Assembly (NCBI GenBank): GCA_049997955.1
Contig: JAEBDY010000025.1
Location: forward strand, 1-64,000
Length of the DNA: 64,000 nucleotides
Origin: Umezawaea sp049997955
GTDB taxonomy: Bacteria; Actinomycetota; Actinomycetes; Mycobacteriales; Pseudonocardiaceae
Reading direction: 5' to 3'
The position numbers and the translations under genes are program-made. The notes beneath the pieces were generated by a model. That model made no database searches. It saw only the letters and a list, made by a program, of their open reading frames with translations, and had not been told where the DNA came from. This document shows positions 40,536 through 51,415 of this stretch, in pieces (the first letter of the stretch is position 1; each line of letters opens with the position of its first letter).

Positions 40536-41752
40536 TAGGCTCCGGCCTTCTTGCCCTCCGGGGTGGAGACGAACCAGGTGCCGCCGACGCCCTGGCCCTT
40601 GGCCTCGCCGCAGATCTTGTCCTCGGCGAAGGTGTACAGCGGCTTGCCCGCGATGGTGAGCTGCTTGCCGCCGTCCTCACGGGTGATCGTGCTGATCAGC
40701 ACCTTGTCGACGCCCTGCACCTCGAAGGCGTCCGAGGTCACGAGGGCGGGCGGCCACTTGACCGCGCAGTCACCGGCGCAGGTGGAGAGGTCCGCGGTGT
40801 CCTTGTCGAACGTGTACAGGGTCATGCCGCCCTTGTCGGTCAGCACGGTGCCCAGGGTGCCGACGGACGCCGTGGTCAGCGCGAGCTCCTTGTTCTCGGT
40901 GGCCTTCTGGCCGTCCGGGGAGGAGGCGAACCACGTGCCCTTGAAGCCCTGGCCCTTGGCGTCACCGGGAGCCTTGTCCTCGGACGACGTGTACAGCGGC
41001 CAGCCCTTGGCGGTGACCTGCTTGGTGCCGTCCTTGCGGAGCACGGTGCCGAGCACGGCCTTGTCGACGCCCTGCACCTGGAGGTCGTCCGACGTGGTGA
41101 GCACCGGCGGGAACTTCTTCGCGCACTCCCCGTCGCAGTTGGAGACCGAGGGGCTCGTGGTGTCGTCGTCGAAGCGGTACACGGTCCGACCGGTGCCGCT
41201 GGTCAGCACGGTGCCGAGGCCGGGGACGACCGCGGTGGCGAGCACCGGTCCGGCGTTCTGCCCGGCCTTCTTGCCCTCCGGGGTCGCGGCGAACCACACA
41301 CCGCCGACGCCTTGGCCCTTGACGTCGCCGGGACCGGTGTCCTCGGCGAACTCGTAGAGCGCCCACCCCGCGACCGTCAGCTGCCTGGTGCCGTCCTTGC
41401 GCGTCAGGGTCGACACCAGTGCCTTGTCGACGCCCTGCACCTCGACCTCCCCCTCGGGGGCCAGCGCGGGCGGCCACTGCGCCTCGCAGTCGTCGAAGCA
41501 GGTCGACGTCGGCGGATCGGTCTCGTCCTTGTCGAAGCGGTACAACGTCTTCCCGTTGCTGCCGGTCAGAACCTGGCCCAGGTCACCGACCTTCGCGGAG
41601 GTCAGCGCGACCACCTTGCCCTGCACCAACTTCTGCGCTCCGGACTCGACGTTGGGGGACCCCGCCGTCGTGGCCGTTTGACCGCACGCGCTCAACAACG
41701 TGAGCCCGAGCACAGCCGCCGTCCCGAAAATGGCCGCACGAGTACCAGACAT
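40535..41752 (-). CDS. Lipoprotein with repeated Y-x4-D secreted repeats
   Basis: 405 residues. Signal peptide with lipobox LSAC (Cys23). The body is three homologous modules of about 120 residues, each with paired short repeats of the secreted Y-x4-D family (Lipoprotein_15 type). Each module has LYRFDKDE-like, then CFDDC, CDGEC or CAGDC, then WPP or FPP, then VQGVDK, then KGQG. The regular CxxxC pairs suggest disulfides or metal/redox sites outside the membrane. Similar proteins occur in Streptomyces; function not established. Confidence 0.88.
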   Translation of the reverse strand: MSGTRAAIFGTAAVLGLTLLSACGQTATTAGSPNVESGAQKLVQGKVVALTSAKVGDLGQVLTGSNGKTLYRFDKDETDPPTSTCFDDCEAQWPPALAPEGEVEVQGVDKALVSTLTRKDGTRQLTVAGWALYEFAEDTGPGDVKGQGVGGVWFAATPEGKKAGQNAGPVLATAVVPGLGTVLTSGTGRTVYRFDDDTTSPSVSNCDGECAKKFPPVLTTSDDLQVQGVDKAVLGTVLRKDGTKQVTAKGWPLYTSSEDKAPGDAKGQGFKGTWFASSPDGQKATENKELALTTASVGTLGTVLTDKGGMTLYTFDKDTADLSTCAGDCAVKWPPALVTSDAFEVQGVDKVLISTITREDGGKQLTIAGKPLYTFAEDKICGEAKGQGVGGTWFVSTPEGKKAGA

Positions 41753-41857
41753 GGCGCAAACCTCCTTGGATGGTCGCTCGCACCCCTGTTCGCGGCGACC
41801 GACTGCCCACTACACGGACAGCGCGCCGGAAAGGTTCAAAACTTCTTCGAAGATTTT

Positions 41858-42349
41858 TCAGATGCCGTTGCCCAGCGGGTTCACCCGCACCAGGGCACCC
41901 CTGGTGAACCCGGCCAGGTAGGTCCGCAGGCCGCGCTCGCCGTGGCGCATCATCAGCTCGTGGTTCGCCACGAGCGCGGGCCGGAGCAGCGGCCCCAGCA
42001 TCCGCAGCAGCGGCTTCCGCACCGTCACCACCTGCTCGTAGACCAGCCGCGTGCCCTGCTCGTGCCGCTGGACCCGCCACCCCACGGTCCCGTCGAGGTC
42101 GCCTTCGAGGGTGGCGACCAGGACTCCGCGCTCCGCGTCCCTGGTGTGGTGGCTCGCCTCGAACACCAGCTCGTACGGCAGGAACGACCGGCAGTGCAGC
42201 TCCGCCCGCTCCTCGCCGATCTGGACCGCCCGGCGCACCTCCTGCCACCAGAGCGGGTAGCTGCCCAGGTCGGCGAGGACGTCGAAGGCGTCGGAGGGGG
42301 AGCAGTCGACCTGCCAGACGCTGCGGAAGCGGTAGCGGTTCAGCGGCAC
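41858..42349 (-). CDS. SRPBCC (polyketide cyclase/START-like) family protein
   Basis: 163 residues from GTG 42349. The helix-grip fold is suggested by FRSVWQVDCSPSDAFDVLADLGSYPLWW at the start, central strands, and the long C-terminal helix PALVANHELMMRHGERGLRTYL. Such proteins bind hydrophobic ligands; no substrate can be named. A longer frame upstream is rejected because GATACT ends 6 nt before this GTG, consistent with a leaderless start. Confidence 0.8.
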   Translation of the reverse strand: MPLNRYRFRSVWQVDCSPSDAFDVLADLGSYPLWWQEVRRAVQIGEERAELHCRSFLPYELVFEASHHTRDAERGVLVATLEGDLDGTVGWRVQRHEQGTRLVYEQVVTVRKPLLRMLGPLLRPALVANHELMMRHGERGLRTYLAGFTRGALVRVNPLGNGI

Positions 42350-42474
42350 CCGGCGAGTATCACCAAGCCCTGCGGCGAAGTGCTCGACGGAAAGTGCCGC
42401 TTCACCCGATCGGCCGGTCAAAAGCTACTCAGCGCATGTCTCGGCGCATGTCTCGGCGGGTCGACCGCCCGACG

Positions 42475-44268
42475 TCAGCCCGCCAACCGCCGCAGCCGGG
42501 CGAAGACGGCGCGGAGCTCTCGCGGCACGTCGTCGGGCCGTCGCAGGCGCAGGGCGACCTCCGCGGCGAGCGAGGACTTGCGCGGCGGCGCGCCCTCGCC
42601 GTGCTCGCGCAGCAGCGAGCTCACGCGATCACCGAACTTCCGCTGCCCCCGCAGCGCCGCGAAGTCCTCCGGCGACCAGTGCCGGTCGCGGCGGGGCCAC
42701 GCCTCGTTCGCGGTGGCCGCCCACGTCGTGTCGTCGAACAGCTCCTCGACCTCGTCCTCCAGCACCAGGACTCGGTCGTCGCCGAACCTCCTCGTCAGGT
42801 TGTCCCGGCGGAACGCGGCGTCCTGCTCCGCGCTGTCGGCGTCGAGCACCAGCAGCACGTTCCGGCCGTGCTCGTGCAGGTACTCGGCCAGGCGGAGCGC
42901 GCCCGCGTTGCCGCCGCACGACCACAGGGCGATGCCCGCGGCCTGGAGGGGCAGCCCCTCGGACAGGGAGAACAGGATCGGGAGCGACTGCCGCTCGGTG
43001 TCGCCCTCGACGGCGAGGAAGCACCGCTCGTGCAGCAGGACGGAGTTGCGCAGGCCCACGGCCGCGGCCACGGCGCCCAGGTGGCGGTCGAAGGGGTGGT
43101 CGCCTGCGCCGAGCCGCTCCACGCGGGTGCGGCGACGCTCGTCCAGCGCCAGCAGGACGACGTCGCTGATGTCCACGCCGTCGATGAGGTTCAGGGAGTG
43201 CGTGGCCACGACGACGCTGACGTGGGCGACCTCGCCCTGGTCGCGAATGAGCCGCATGACCTCGCGCTGGTAGTGGTAGTCCAGGTGCGTGTCCGGCTCG
43301 TCGTAGACCACGATGACCTGCACCGGAGGACCGCTCTCGGCGGCGTCCTCGTCGGTCTGCCGCTGCTCGGCCAGCATCTCGGTCGTGGCCTCCCACACCG
43401 CCATGGAGATCCGGCGGGCGCTGCCCAGACCGGAGCGGTCCAGCCGCACCAGCTCGCCCGACGAGCGTTCGAGGCGCAGCGACGTGGCCTGGAGGAAGTG
43501 GGAGGTGGCCACCTTGGGGTCCACGGTGACGGCGGCGATGTCCCCGCACCGCGCGACGATGTGGTCGGCCAGCGGCTTGGCCTCGACCGCGAGCCACCGC
43601 TGCGCGTCGACCTCCAACTCGTGGACCCGGCTGCGCATCCCGTCCTCGGCCAGGTAGTCCTTCAACCGCAGCGTCAACGCGGACTTGACCGCGGCCTCCG
43701 GCTCCAGGTCCCGCCCCTCGAACGCGGCGATCCGAGGTAGACGACCGGTCAGCCCCGGCGGCACGCCGGTCCACCCCTCACCGCTGGAGTGCTCGACCCC
43801 GTACGCGTGCAACGCGGCCAGCAGGAACGGCTTGGTCGGCTTCTCCGGCCGCAACCCGAACCTCTTCACCAGCTCCTTCAGGTCGGGAACCAGCTTGGCG
43901 TGCAGCTCCCGCAACTCCTCGTCGTCCGGCAACGCGGCCCAGATCTCGTACACGGGCGAGAGTTCGGCGTCCACCCGACGCCGAACCTTCACCTCGGCGG
44001 GCAACCCCAGCCGCTCCCGCTCCCACTCGTCGAGCCGGAAGACACCGACCACCTCCGTGAGCGGACACCGCACACCGGACTCGCCTTCGAGGTAGGTGCG
44101 GTCCTCCTCGGTCGGCAGGTAGTCGCCGACCAGGAACGCCAACGCGCTGAGGGCGGCGGACTTCCCGCCGTCGTTCGGCCCGGCGAGGATGGTCGGACCG
44201 CTGATCGGGATGTCCGCCACGTCGGCGAGCGAACGAAAACCGCTTACTGAGAACCGTTCCAGGTGCAC
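42475..44268 (-). CDS. OLD family ATPase/TOPRIM nuclease
   Basis: 597 residues. N-terminal ABC-type ATPase: Walker A AGPNDGGKSA (about 29-38), signature SGLGSARR, Walker B VIVVYDEPDTHLD, and a switch His in VVATHS. C-terminal TOPRIM: Glu421 in EGDTE and Asp476/Asp478 in VLDADS, all catalytic acids present. This is a class 1, stand-alone OLD protein with no UvrD-like GajB or other partner beside it. OLD proteins act in phage defence or recombination control; which applies here is open. ATG start chosen from the family-like MHLERFSVSGFRS. Confidence 0.9.
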   Translation of the reverse strand: MHLERFSVSGFRSLADVADIPISGPTILAGPNDGGKSAALSALAFLVGDYLPTEEDRTYLEGESGVRCPLTEVVGVFRLDEWERERLGLPAEVKVRRRVDAELSPVYEIWAALPDDEELRELHAKLVPDLKELVKRFGLRPEKPTKPFLLAALHAYGVEHSSGEGWTGVPPGLTGRLPRIAAFEGRDLEPEAAVKSALTLRLKDYLAEDGMRSRVHELEVDAQRWLAVEAKPLADHIVARCGDIAAVTVDPKVATSHFLQATSLRLERSSGELVRLDRSGLGSARRISMAVWEATTEMLAEQRQTDEDAAESGPPVQVIVVYDEPDTHLDYHYQREVMRLIRDQGEVAHVSVVVATHSLNLIDGVDISDVVLLALDERRRTRVERLGAGDHPFDRHLGAVAAAVGLRNSVLLHERCFLAVEGDTERQSLPILFSLSEGLPLQAAGIALWSCGGNAGALRLAEYLHEHGRNVLLVLDADSAEQDAAFRRDNLTRRFGDDRVLVLEDEVEELFDDTTWAATANEAWPRRDRHWSPEDFAALRGQRKFGDRVSSLLREHGEGAPPRKSSLAAEVALRLRRPDDVPRELRAVFARLRRLAG

Positions 44269-44520
44269 CGGGCAACCCTACGTGGATCCACGTGTGCGGC
44301 CGGCTTCACGAAAGTGGTCGAATTGGGTGGAATATCTTTTGTGGCAACGATGTTCGTGGGTTGTTCGGGTGGGACGGTTGTGGTTCGGGTGGTGGGGCGT
44401 TGGTCGCGCGGGGGTGAGGTTCTGCGGTGAGGCGGGTGGTGTTGTTGGTGGGAGGTGTGGAGTTCTGGGGTGTTGGCCGGGTGAGCGGGCTGAGGTGTTG
44501 AGATGCCGGGCCCCCAGAGC

Positions 44521-44586
44521 GAGGTGTCGGGCCGCCAGGCCGAGGTGCGTGGCCGCCAGGCCGCCCACGCGTCAGGCCGCCAGGCT
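44521..44586. repeat. Three tandem 21-24 bp repeats
   Basis: Units at 44521-44541, 44542-44562 and 44563-44586 each end in GGCCGCCAGGC(C/T). The first two are 21 bp and differ at a few positions; the third is 24 bp and more diverged. A degraded further copy may lie upstream near 44500. Confidence 0.75.
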
Positions 44587-44629
44587 ACCGAGCTTGGATT
44601 CGTCACCCCGCTCGCTTAATTGTCTCAAA

Positions 44630-44686
44630 TCTTTGACCTTGATTTGTCAAGGCGGGAAAGATGTCTTGACAAACGAAGATCAAAGA
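44630..44686. repeat. 22-bp imperfect inverted repeat (element 1)
   Basis: Arms 44630-44651 and 44665-44686 match at 19 of 22 positions around a 13-nt centre, GCGGGAAAGATGT. The inner 8 bp, TTGTCAAG/CTTGACAA, are perfect. The core reappears inverted at 45083-45137. Confidence 0.8.
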
Positions 44687-44872
44687 CGAGGGCGCTTCGG
44701 ATCGGGGCGGCGGGGGAAGTGCGGGCGCCTGGCGGGTTGCGTGCTTCCGCTTGCGCCCGCGGGATTGCATCCTTCCACTTGGGCCGTGGTGGGCTGAGGT
44801 CGTTGTCGCGCTTGAACTTGCGGGTTCGGTCGCGCTCTCGTGCTAGCGCGACAGCGAGCCAAGGCCATAAGG

Positions 44873-44896
44873 CCACCGAGCCACCGAGCCACCGAG
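44873..44896. repeat. Three tandem CCACCGAG octamers
   Basis: Exact copies at 44873-44880, 44881-44888 and 44889-44896, just after the hairpin GTCGCGCT/AGCGCGAC (44829-44836 with 44845-44852). Confidence 0.75.
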
Positions 44897-45082
44897 CGGA
44901 GTTACCTCCACCCGTGCGACTTCCATGAGTCCACTTCGGCCTCGATGAGCCAGAAACCGCACTGGCCGCAGATCTCGCCCACAAACCAACCCGAGACACC
45001 TGTCGACCCACGCACTCCCAGGGTCAGGGCTTTACCGGCGCGAGCCGGTCTTCTCCCTGGCCCCGATCCCAAGCGCCCTCAG

Positions 45083-45137
45083 GTGCAGGTTTGCCTTGTC
45101 AAGGCATCTTTCCCGCCTTGACAAGGCAAACCTGCAC
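45083..45137. repeat. 23-bp perfect inverted repeat (element 2)
   Basis: Arms 45083-45105 and 45115-45137 are perfectly complementary around the 9-nt loop ATCTTTCCC. Read on the minus strand, the core CTTGTCAAGGCGGGAAAGAT is nearly identical to that of element 1. It lies about 105 nt past the uvrA stop. No U-tract follows, so it is not a standard terminator, though it could still end uvrA transcription. Confidence 0.85.
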
Positions 45138-45241
45138 AGTGAGACAATGAGAAATCGGGGTCGCTCCCCCACTCGCAGTCCACAACATCAAGACCCAACC
45201 CAAGATGCAGACCACGATCACCCAACCCGGAGGCCAGGCAC

Positions 45242-48109
<2,868 letters not shown>

Positions 48110-48597
48110 TGGGTGGTTCCCTTCGGCTACGGATTGGCGAGTCCGGCCATGCACACGCCGGGGTCGTGCGGTACCGAACACACGTTCGAAAAAGCGTACT
48201 AAACACCACTGGTGCCTGCGCGGCGGGTCGGCCCGGTGGGAGGGGCGACCTGGCCGCGGGAGGTGAGCCGACGACCATGCTAGGTGCGGCCACCGACAAA
48301 AACCGCAGGGGCCGTCCGGGCATTCCCCGACGGGCCCCTCGGGCGCGCCCCCGGAGCCCCTGCGACCACACCGGCACCACCAGCCCCAGCAGCCACGGGA
48401 ACCAGTCGGGGCAGGGAGACCTATTTCACCCGTTCGTGGGGGACTCGCACCCCTCGGCGTGGTCGTCGGGCGTGGGTACAGTCGGAGGTACCGCCACCCC
48501 CGGTAGTCCCGTGATCCACGCCCTTCCGGCGCACGGCGAACGCTCCTAGGCTGGTCGGCACACGAGTTCGAGCCTCAACGTCGGGGAGAGGCATTCC
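48110..48597. other. uvrA promoter side and non-coding stretch
   Basis: Apart from the SOS box, a long GC hairpin is present (about 48307-48320 with 48325-48339). For the plus-strand gene at 48598, TTCCGG (48524-48529) and TAGGCT (48547-48552) with a 17-bp spacer form a plausible promoter, and GGGAGAGG is its ribosome-binding site. No gene is seen between 48190 and 48597. Confidence 0.5.
48175..48188. promoter_or_regulatory. LexA/SOS box of uvrA
   Basis: CGAAC-ACAC-GTTCG is a perfect match to the actinobacterial SOS core CGAACNNNNGTTCG. On the minus strand it is preceded by T, extending the match to TCGAAC. It lies 66 nt upstream of the uvrA start, where LexA would block transcription. Confidence 0.9.
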
Positions 48598-49386
48598 ATG
48601 AGCTTCACCAACACCGGTCCACAGGTGCAGTCGGTCGTGCCCGCGCCCAGGGAGCAGTCCGCCGCGGCGCAGCTCGCCAGCGGGCACCTCGCGGCCGTCG
48701 CACGGGCCACCGAGGCCTTCTACGCCGCCGTCGCGGACCTGGACACGGCCGCCGTGCGCGGTCCCAGCCTGCTGCCGGGGTGGACTCGGGCGCACGTCAT
48801 CTCGCACGTGTCCCGCAACGCGGACGCGCTGGTCAACCTGCTCACGTGGGCGAAGACGGGGGTCGAGCACCAGGCGTACGCGAGCCGCAGCGACCGCGAC
48901 GCGGACATCGAGGAGGGGTCGCACCGCACGCTCCTGCTGCTGCGCGCGGACCTGGACTCGGCTTGCCTGCGGTTCACCGCGGCGGCCGAGGGCATGCCCG
49001 CGCAGGCGTGGGAGGCCGAGATCGCCCCGCCGAGCGGCGGCACGGTCCTCGCCCACCAGGTGCCGTGGCTGCGGCTGCGCGAACTGCTGTTCCACCTGGT
49101 CGACCTGGACGTGGGCGTCGGCTTCGACGACCTCCCGGAGGAGCACCTGGAAGACCTGGTCGACGGCCTGGTCGGGTACTTCGCGGACAAGCCGGACGTG
49201 CCCGCCGTGCGCATCGAGGTCGCACTGCCGGACGACCGTCAGCGGGTGTGGGAGCTCAACACCGCGGGCGCGGAGAGGTCGGTCACCGTCGGCGGCGGCG
49301 CGGGCGACGTGATCGGCTGGTTGACCGGACGCCACGACGGCGCGGGGTTGAGCGGAGAAGCGCCGAAGCTGCCCGGCTGGCTCTGA
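48598..49386 (+). CDS. Mycothiol-dependent maleylpyruvate isomerase family protein
   Basis: 262 residues. N-terminal DinB-like four-helix domain with the MDMPI pattern LPGWTRAHVISHVSRNADAL and the metal-type residues of HxxxH, then Glu and His in LRELLFHLVDLD; the C-terminal MDMPI/SCP-like domain is at about 180-260. Family members use mycothiol, the actinobacterial thiol. The true substrate is unknown. GGGAGAGG precedes the ATG. Its last 148 bp are antisense to the acyltransferase frame. Confidence 0.88.
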   Translation: MSFTNTGPQVQSVVPAPREQSAAAQLASGHLAAVARATEAFYAAVADLDTAAVRGPSLLPGWTRAHVISHVSRNADALVNLLTWAKTGVEHQAYASRSDRDADIEEGSHRTLLLLRADLDSACLRFTAAAEGMPAQAWEAEIAPPSGGTVLAHQVPWLRLRELLFHLVDLDVGVGFDDLPEEHLEDLVDGLVGYFADKPDVPAVRIEVALPDDRQRVWELNTAGAERSVTVGGGAGDVIGWLTGRHDGAGLSGEAPKLPGWL

Positions 49387-50501
49387 GCGGGGACGCCGCC
49401 GACGAACCGGGGCGCCAGCAGCCTGGCCGCCAGCAGCACGCGGACCAGCACCGGACCCCGGCTCGCGGCGGTGAGCCACGTGTGGGCGGGCCGTTCGACG
49501 GCCTTCGTGAGGAGCCAGCCGAGCAGCACGGCCGTGCCGAAGAACGCGACGAGCTGCACCACCGGCCCGAGCCCGAGGCGCGCGAGGTGCGCCAGCACGA
49601 CGTAGCCGATCTCCTGGTGCACGAGGTAGACGCCGTAGGAGATGCTCGCCAGCCACTTGATCGGCGTCGCGAGCAGGCGGATCGGCCCGACGTTCCAGTC
49701 CGGCCCGGCCGCCGCGGCGCAGAACCCGAGCAGCAGCACCCCGAGGCCCAGCGTCGACTCCAGGTCGTCGCTGTGGACGGCCTGCGCGAACAGCGCGCTC
49801 ACCAGCAGCGCGCCCAGCTGTCCGCGACCCAGCCGGTTCCTGGACCACAGCCAGATGCCGATGCCGATCGCGAACAGCTGCGCGCGGTGCACGCCGAAAC
49901 CGTCGTACAACGTCCGCACCACGCCGGGGTCGTTCGTCCAGACCCGCATGACCAGCGGCCCGAACACCAGCGTCCACAGCAGCACCCGCAGCCACGGGCC
50001 GCGCATCCGCGAGCACAGCACCGCGCCCGCGACGAACCCGGTGATCTGCACGGGCAGCGTCCAGTACGAGTAGTCGACCAGCCGCACGTCCGGCACCCAG
50101 TTCTGCAGCATGAACAGGTTCAGCACCAGGTCGCGGACCGTGAGGTGGCTCCACCCCTCCGGCGCGACCCAGCGCAGCACGGAGAACGCGGCCACCGCCG
50201 CCACCGCGTACGCGGGCAGCAGCCGCGCGAGCCTGTTGCGCAGGAACTTCACCGGCTCCCCCTTGGCCAGCGACGCGCAGGCGAAGTACGCCGACAGCAC
50301 GACCAGAGAGCTGGCCCCCATCTCCAGGGGGAACGTGAACAGCGGGCGACCGATCTCGGGGTGCACGTACGGGCCCGCGTGGGTGGCGTGCTGCAACAGG
50401 ACGGAGAACACGGCGAGCACGCGCAGGACGTCCCAGTTGATCTGCCTTGCGGTGGCGCGCGGGGAGTTCGACACGAGGGGGAAGAGCCTGTCCGTTGTCA
50501 T
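49239..50501 (-). CDS. Acyltransferase family 3 membrane protein
   Basis: 420 residues from ATG 50501 (TTG 50519 possible). About ten membrane helices; the conserved His in VLLQHATHAG near the N-terminus and NRLARLLPAYAV fit the acyltransferase-3 (OafA/YrhL-like) family, which O-acylates cell-surface polysaccharides, antibiotics or glycans. The last 49 codons are antisense to the MDMPI gene, Pro/Ser-rich and not like a domain, so the stop may have been lost and the tail added by read-through. Confidence 0.85.
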   Translation of the reverse strand: MTTDRLFPLVSNSPRATARQINWDVLRVLAVFSVLLQHATHAGPYVHPEIGRPLFTFPLEMGASSLVVLSAYFACASLAKGEPVKFLRNRLARLLPAYAVAAVAAFSVLRWVAPEGWSHLTVRDLVLNLFMLQNWVPDVRLVDYSYWTLPVQITGFVAGAVLCSRMRGPWLRVLLWTLVFGPLVMRVWTNDPGVVRTLYDGFGVHRAQLFAIGIGIWLWSRNRLGRGQLGALLVSALFAQAVHSDDLESTLGLGVLLLGFCAAAAGPDWNVGPIRLLATPIKWLASISYGVYLVHQEIGYVVLAHLARLGLGPVVQLVAFFGTAVLLGWLLTKAVERPAHTWLTAASRGPVLVRVLLAARLLAPRFVGGVPAQSQPGSFGASPLNPAPSWRPVNQPITSPAPPPTVTDLSAPAVLSSHTR

Positions 50502-50591
50502 CGGAACGATCTTCGTCAACCCTAGGCGATCAACCTGTAGACACCCTGAAGGCGTGCGTGAGGAGTACCCGAACGACTACCGTCGGCCATT

Positions 50592-51269
50592 GTGGACGTA
50601 CAAGAGGACTACACCGGTCACGTCGAACCGGACGGCCCCGCCGCACGGCGGACCCTGGACGCGCTGACCATCACGAAGGTCTCCGTGGGCCCGATGGACA
50701 ACAACGCCTACCTGCTGGTCTGCCGCGCGACCAACGAGGCCCTGCTGGTCGACGCCGCCGCCGACCCCGAACGCCTCTCCGACCTGGTCGGCCACTCCGA
50801 GGACCGGCCGACGCTCAAGACCATCGTCACCACCCACCAGCACGGCGACCACTGGCAGGCGCTGGGCGCGGTCGCCGGGGCGAACGGCTCGAACACCGTC
50901 GCCCACGCCCTGGACGCGGGCCCGCTGCCCGTGCCACCGGACCGGCTGGTCGAGCACGGCGACACGGTGGCGGTGGGAGAGGTCCCGCTGACCGTCATCC
51001 ACCTGCGCGGGCACACGCCGGGCTCGATCGCGCTGCTGTACCGGGACCCCGCAGGCCACGGGCACCTGTTCACCGGCGACTCGCTGTTCCCCGGCGGTCC
51101 GGGGAAGACGGCGGACGCGGAGAAGTTCGGGTCCTTGATGGACGACCTGGAGGCGAGGGTGTTCGGGGAACTCGCGGACGACACGTGGTTCTACCCCGGT
51201 CACGGGGATGATTCAACGTTGGGCGAGCAACGGCCGCACCTGGCGGAGTGGCGCGCTCGGGGCTGGTGA
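50592..51269 (+). CDS. MBL-fold metallo-hydrolase
   Basis: 225 residues from GTG 50592. The metal motif H82xH84xD86H87 (THQHGDHW) is followed by His in LRGHTPGS, Asp in FTGDSLF and His in YPGHGDD, the full glyoxalase-II-like set. Likely cleaves a thioester, possibly of mycothiol; a similar gene flanks uvrA in mycobacteria. TACCGT ends 8 nt before the GTG and no Shine-Dalgarno sequence is seen, so the mRNA is probably leaderless. Confidence 0.9.
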   Translation: MDVQEDYTGHVEPDGPAARRTLDALTITKVSVGPMDNNAYLLVCRATNEALLVDAAADPERLSDLVGHSEDRPTLKTIVTTHQHGDHWQALGAVAGANGSNTVAHALDAGPLPVPPDRLVEHGDTVAVGEVPLTVIHLRGHTPGSIALLYRDPAGHGHLFTGDSLFPGGPGKTADAEKFGSLMDDLEARVFGELADDTWFYPGHGDDSTLGEQRPHLAEWRARGW

Positions 51270-51279
51270 ACCCGACCGG

Positions 51280-51310
51280 ACGGGGCTGTCCGCTTGACGG
51301 GCGGCCCCGT
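51280..51310 (+). terminator. Terminator of the MBL hydrolase gene
   Basis: A 7-bp ACGGGGC/GCCCCGT stem (51280-51286 with 51304-51310) with a smaller inner stem, about 11 nt after the stop. Confidence 0.55.
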
Positions 51311-51415
51311 TCGACCTCCGTCGGGGTCAGGTGGGGCCTGGCAGGCGCGGTCGAGGACGGCTTGGACCTTTGAGCGGGACCAATGCGGCCTGGGGTCCAT
51401 TGTGGATCATGTGGT

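Larger units (their letters stand above)
44269..45241. other. Gene-free, repeat-rich stretch between the OLD gene and uvrA
   Basis: About 970 bp without a credible gene. Frames on either strand are repetitive and lack codon bias. It contains, in order: a G/T-rich tract (44335-44510), 21-bp tandem repeats (44521-44586), a 22-bp imperfect inverted repeat (44630-44686), two shorter hairpins (44721-44760, 44829-44852), a tandem CCACCGAG repeat (44873-44896), and a 23-bp perfect inverted repeat (45083-45137). The two large hairpins share a core in opposite orientation. Confidence 0.8.

Noticed and set aside
44244..44606. Minus-strand frames with AARHL-like repeats near the OLD gene
   Set aside because: The repeats are translations of the 21-bp DNA tandem repeats, codon use is atypical, and the frames run into the OLD gene start.
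44521..44896. CRISPR-like array
   Set aside because: Repeats are directly tandem without unique spacers of constant length, and no cas genes are in the window.
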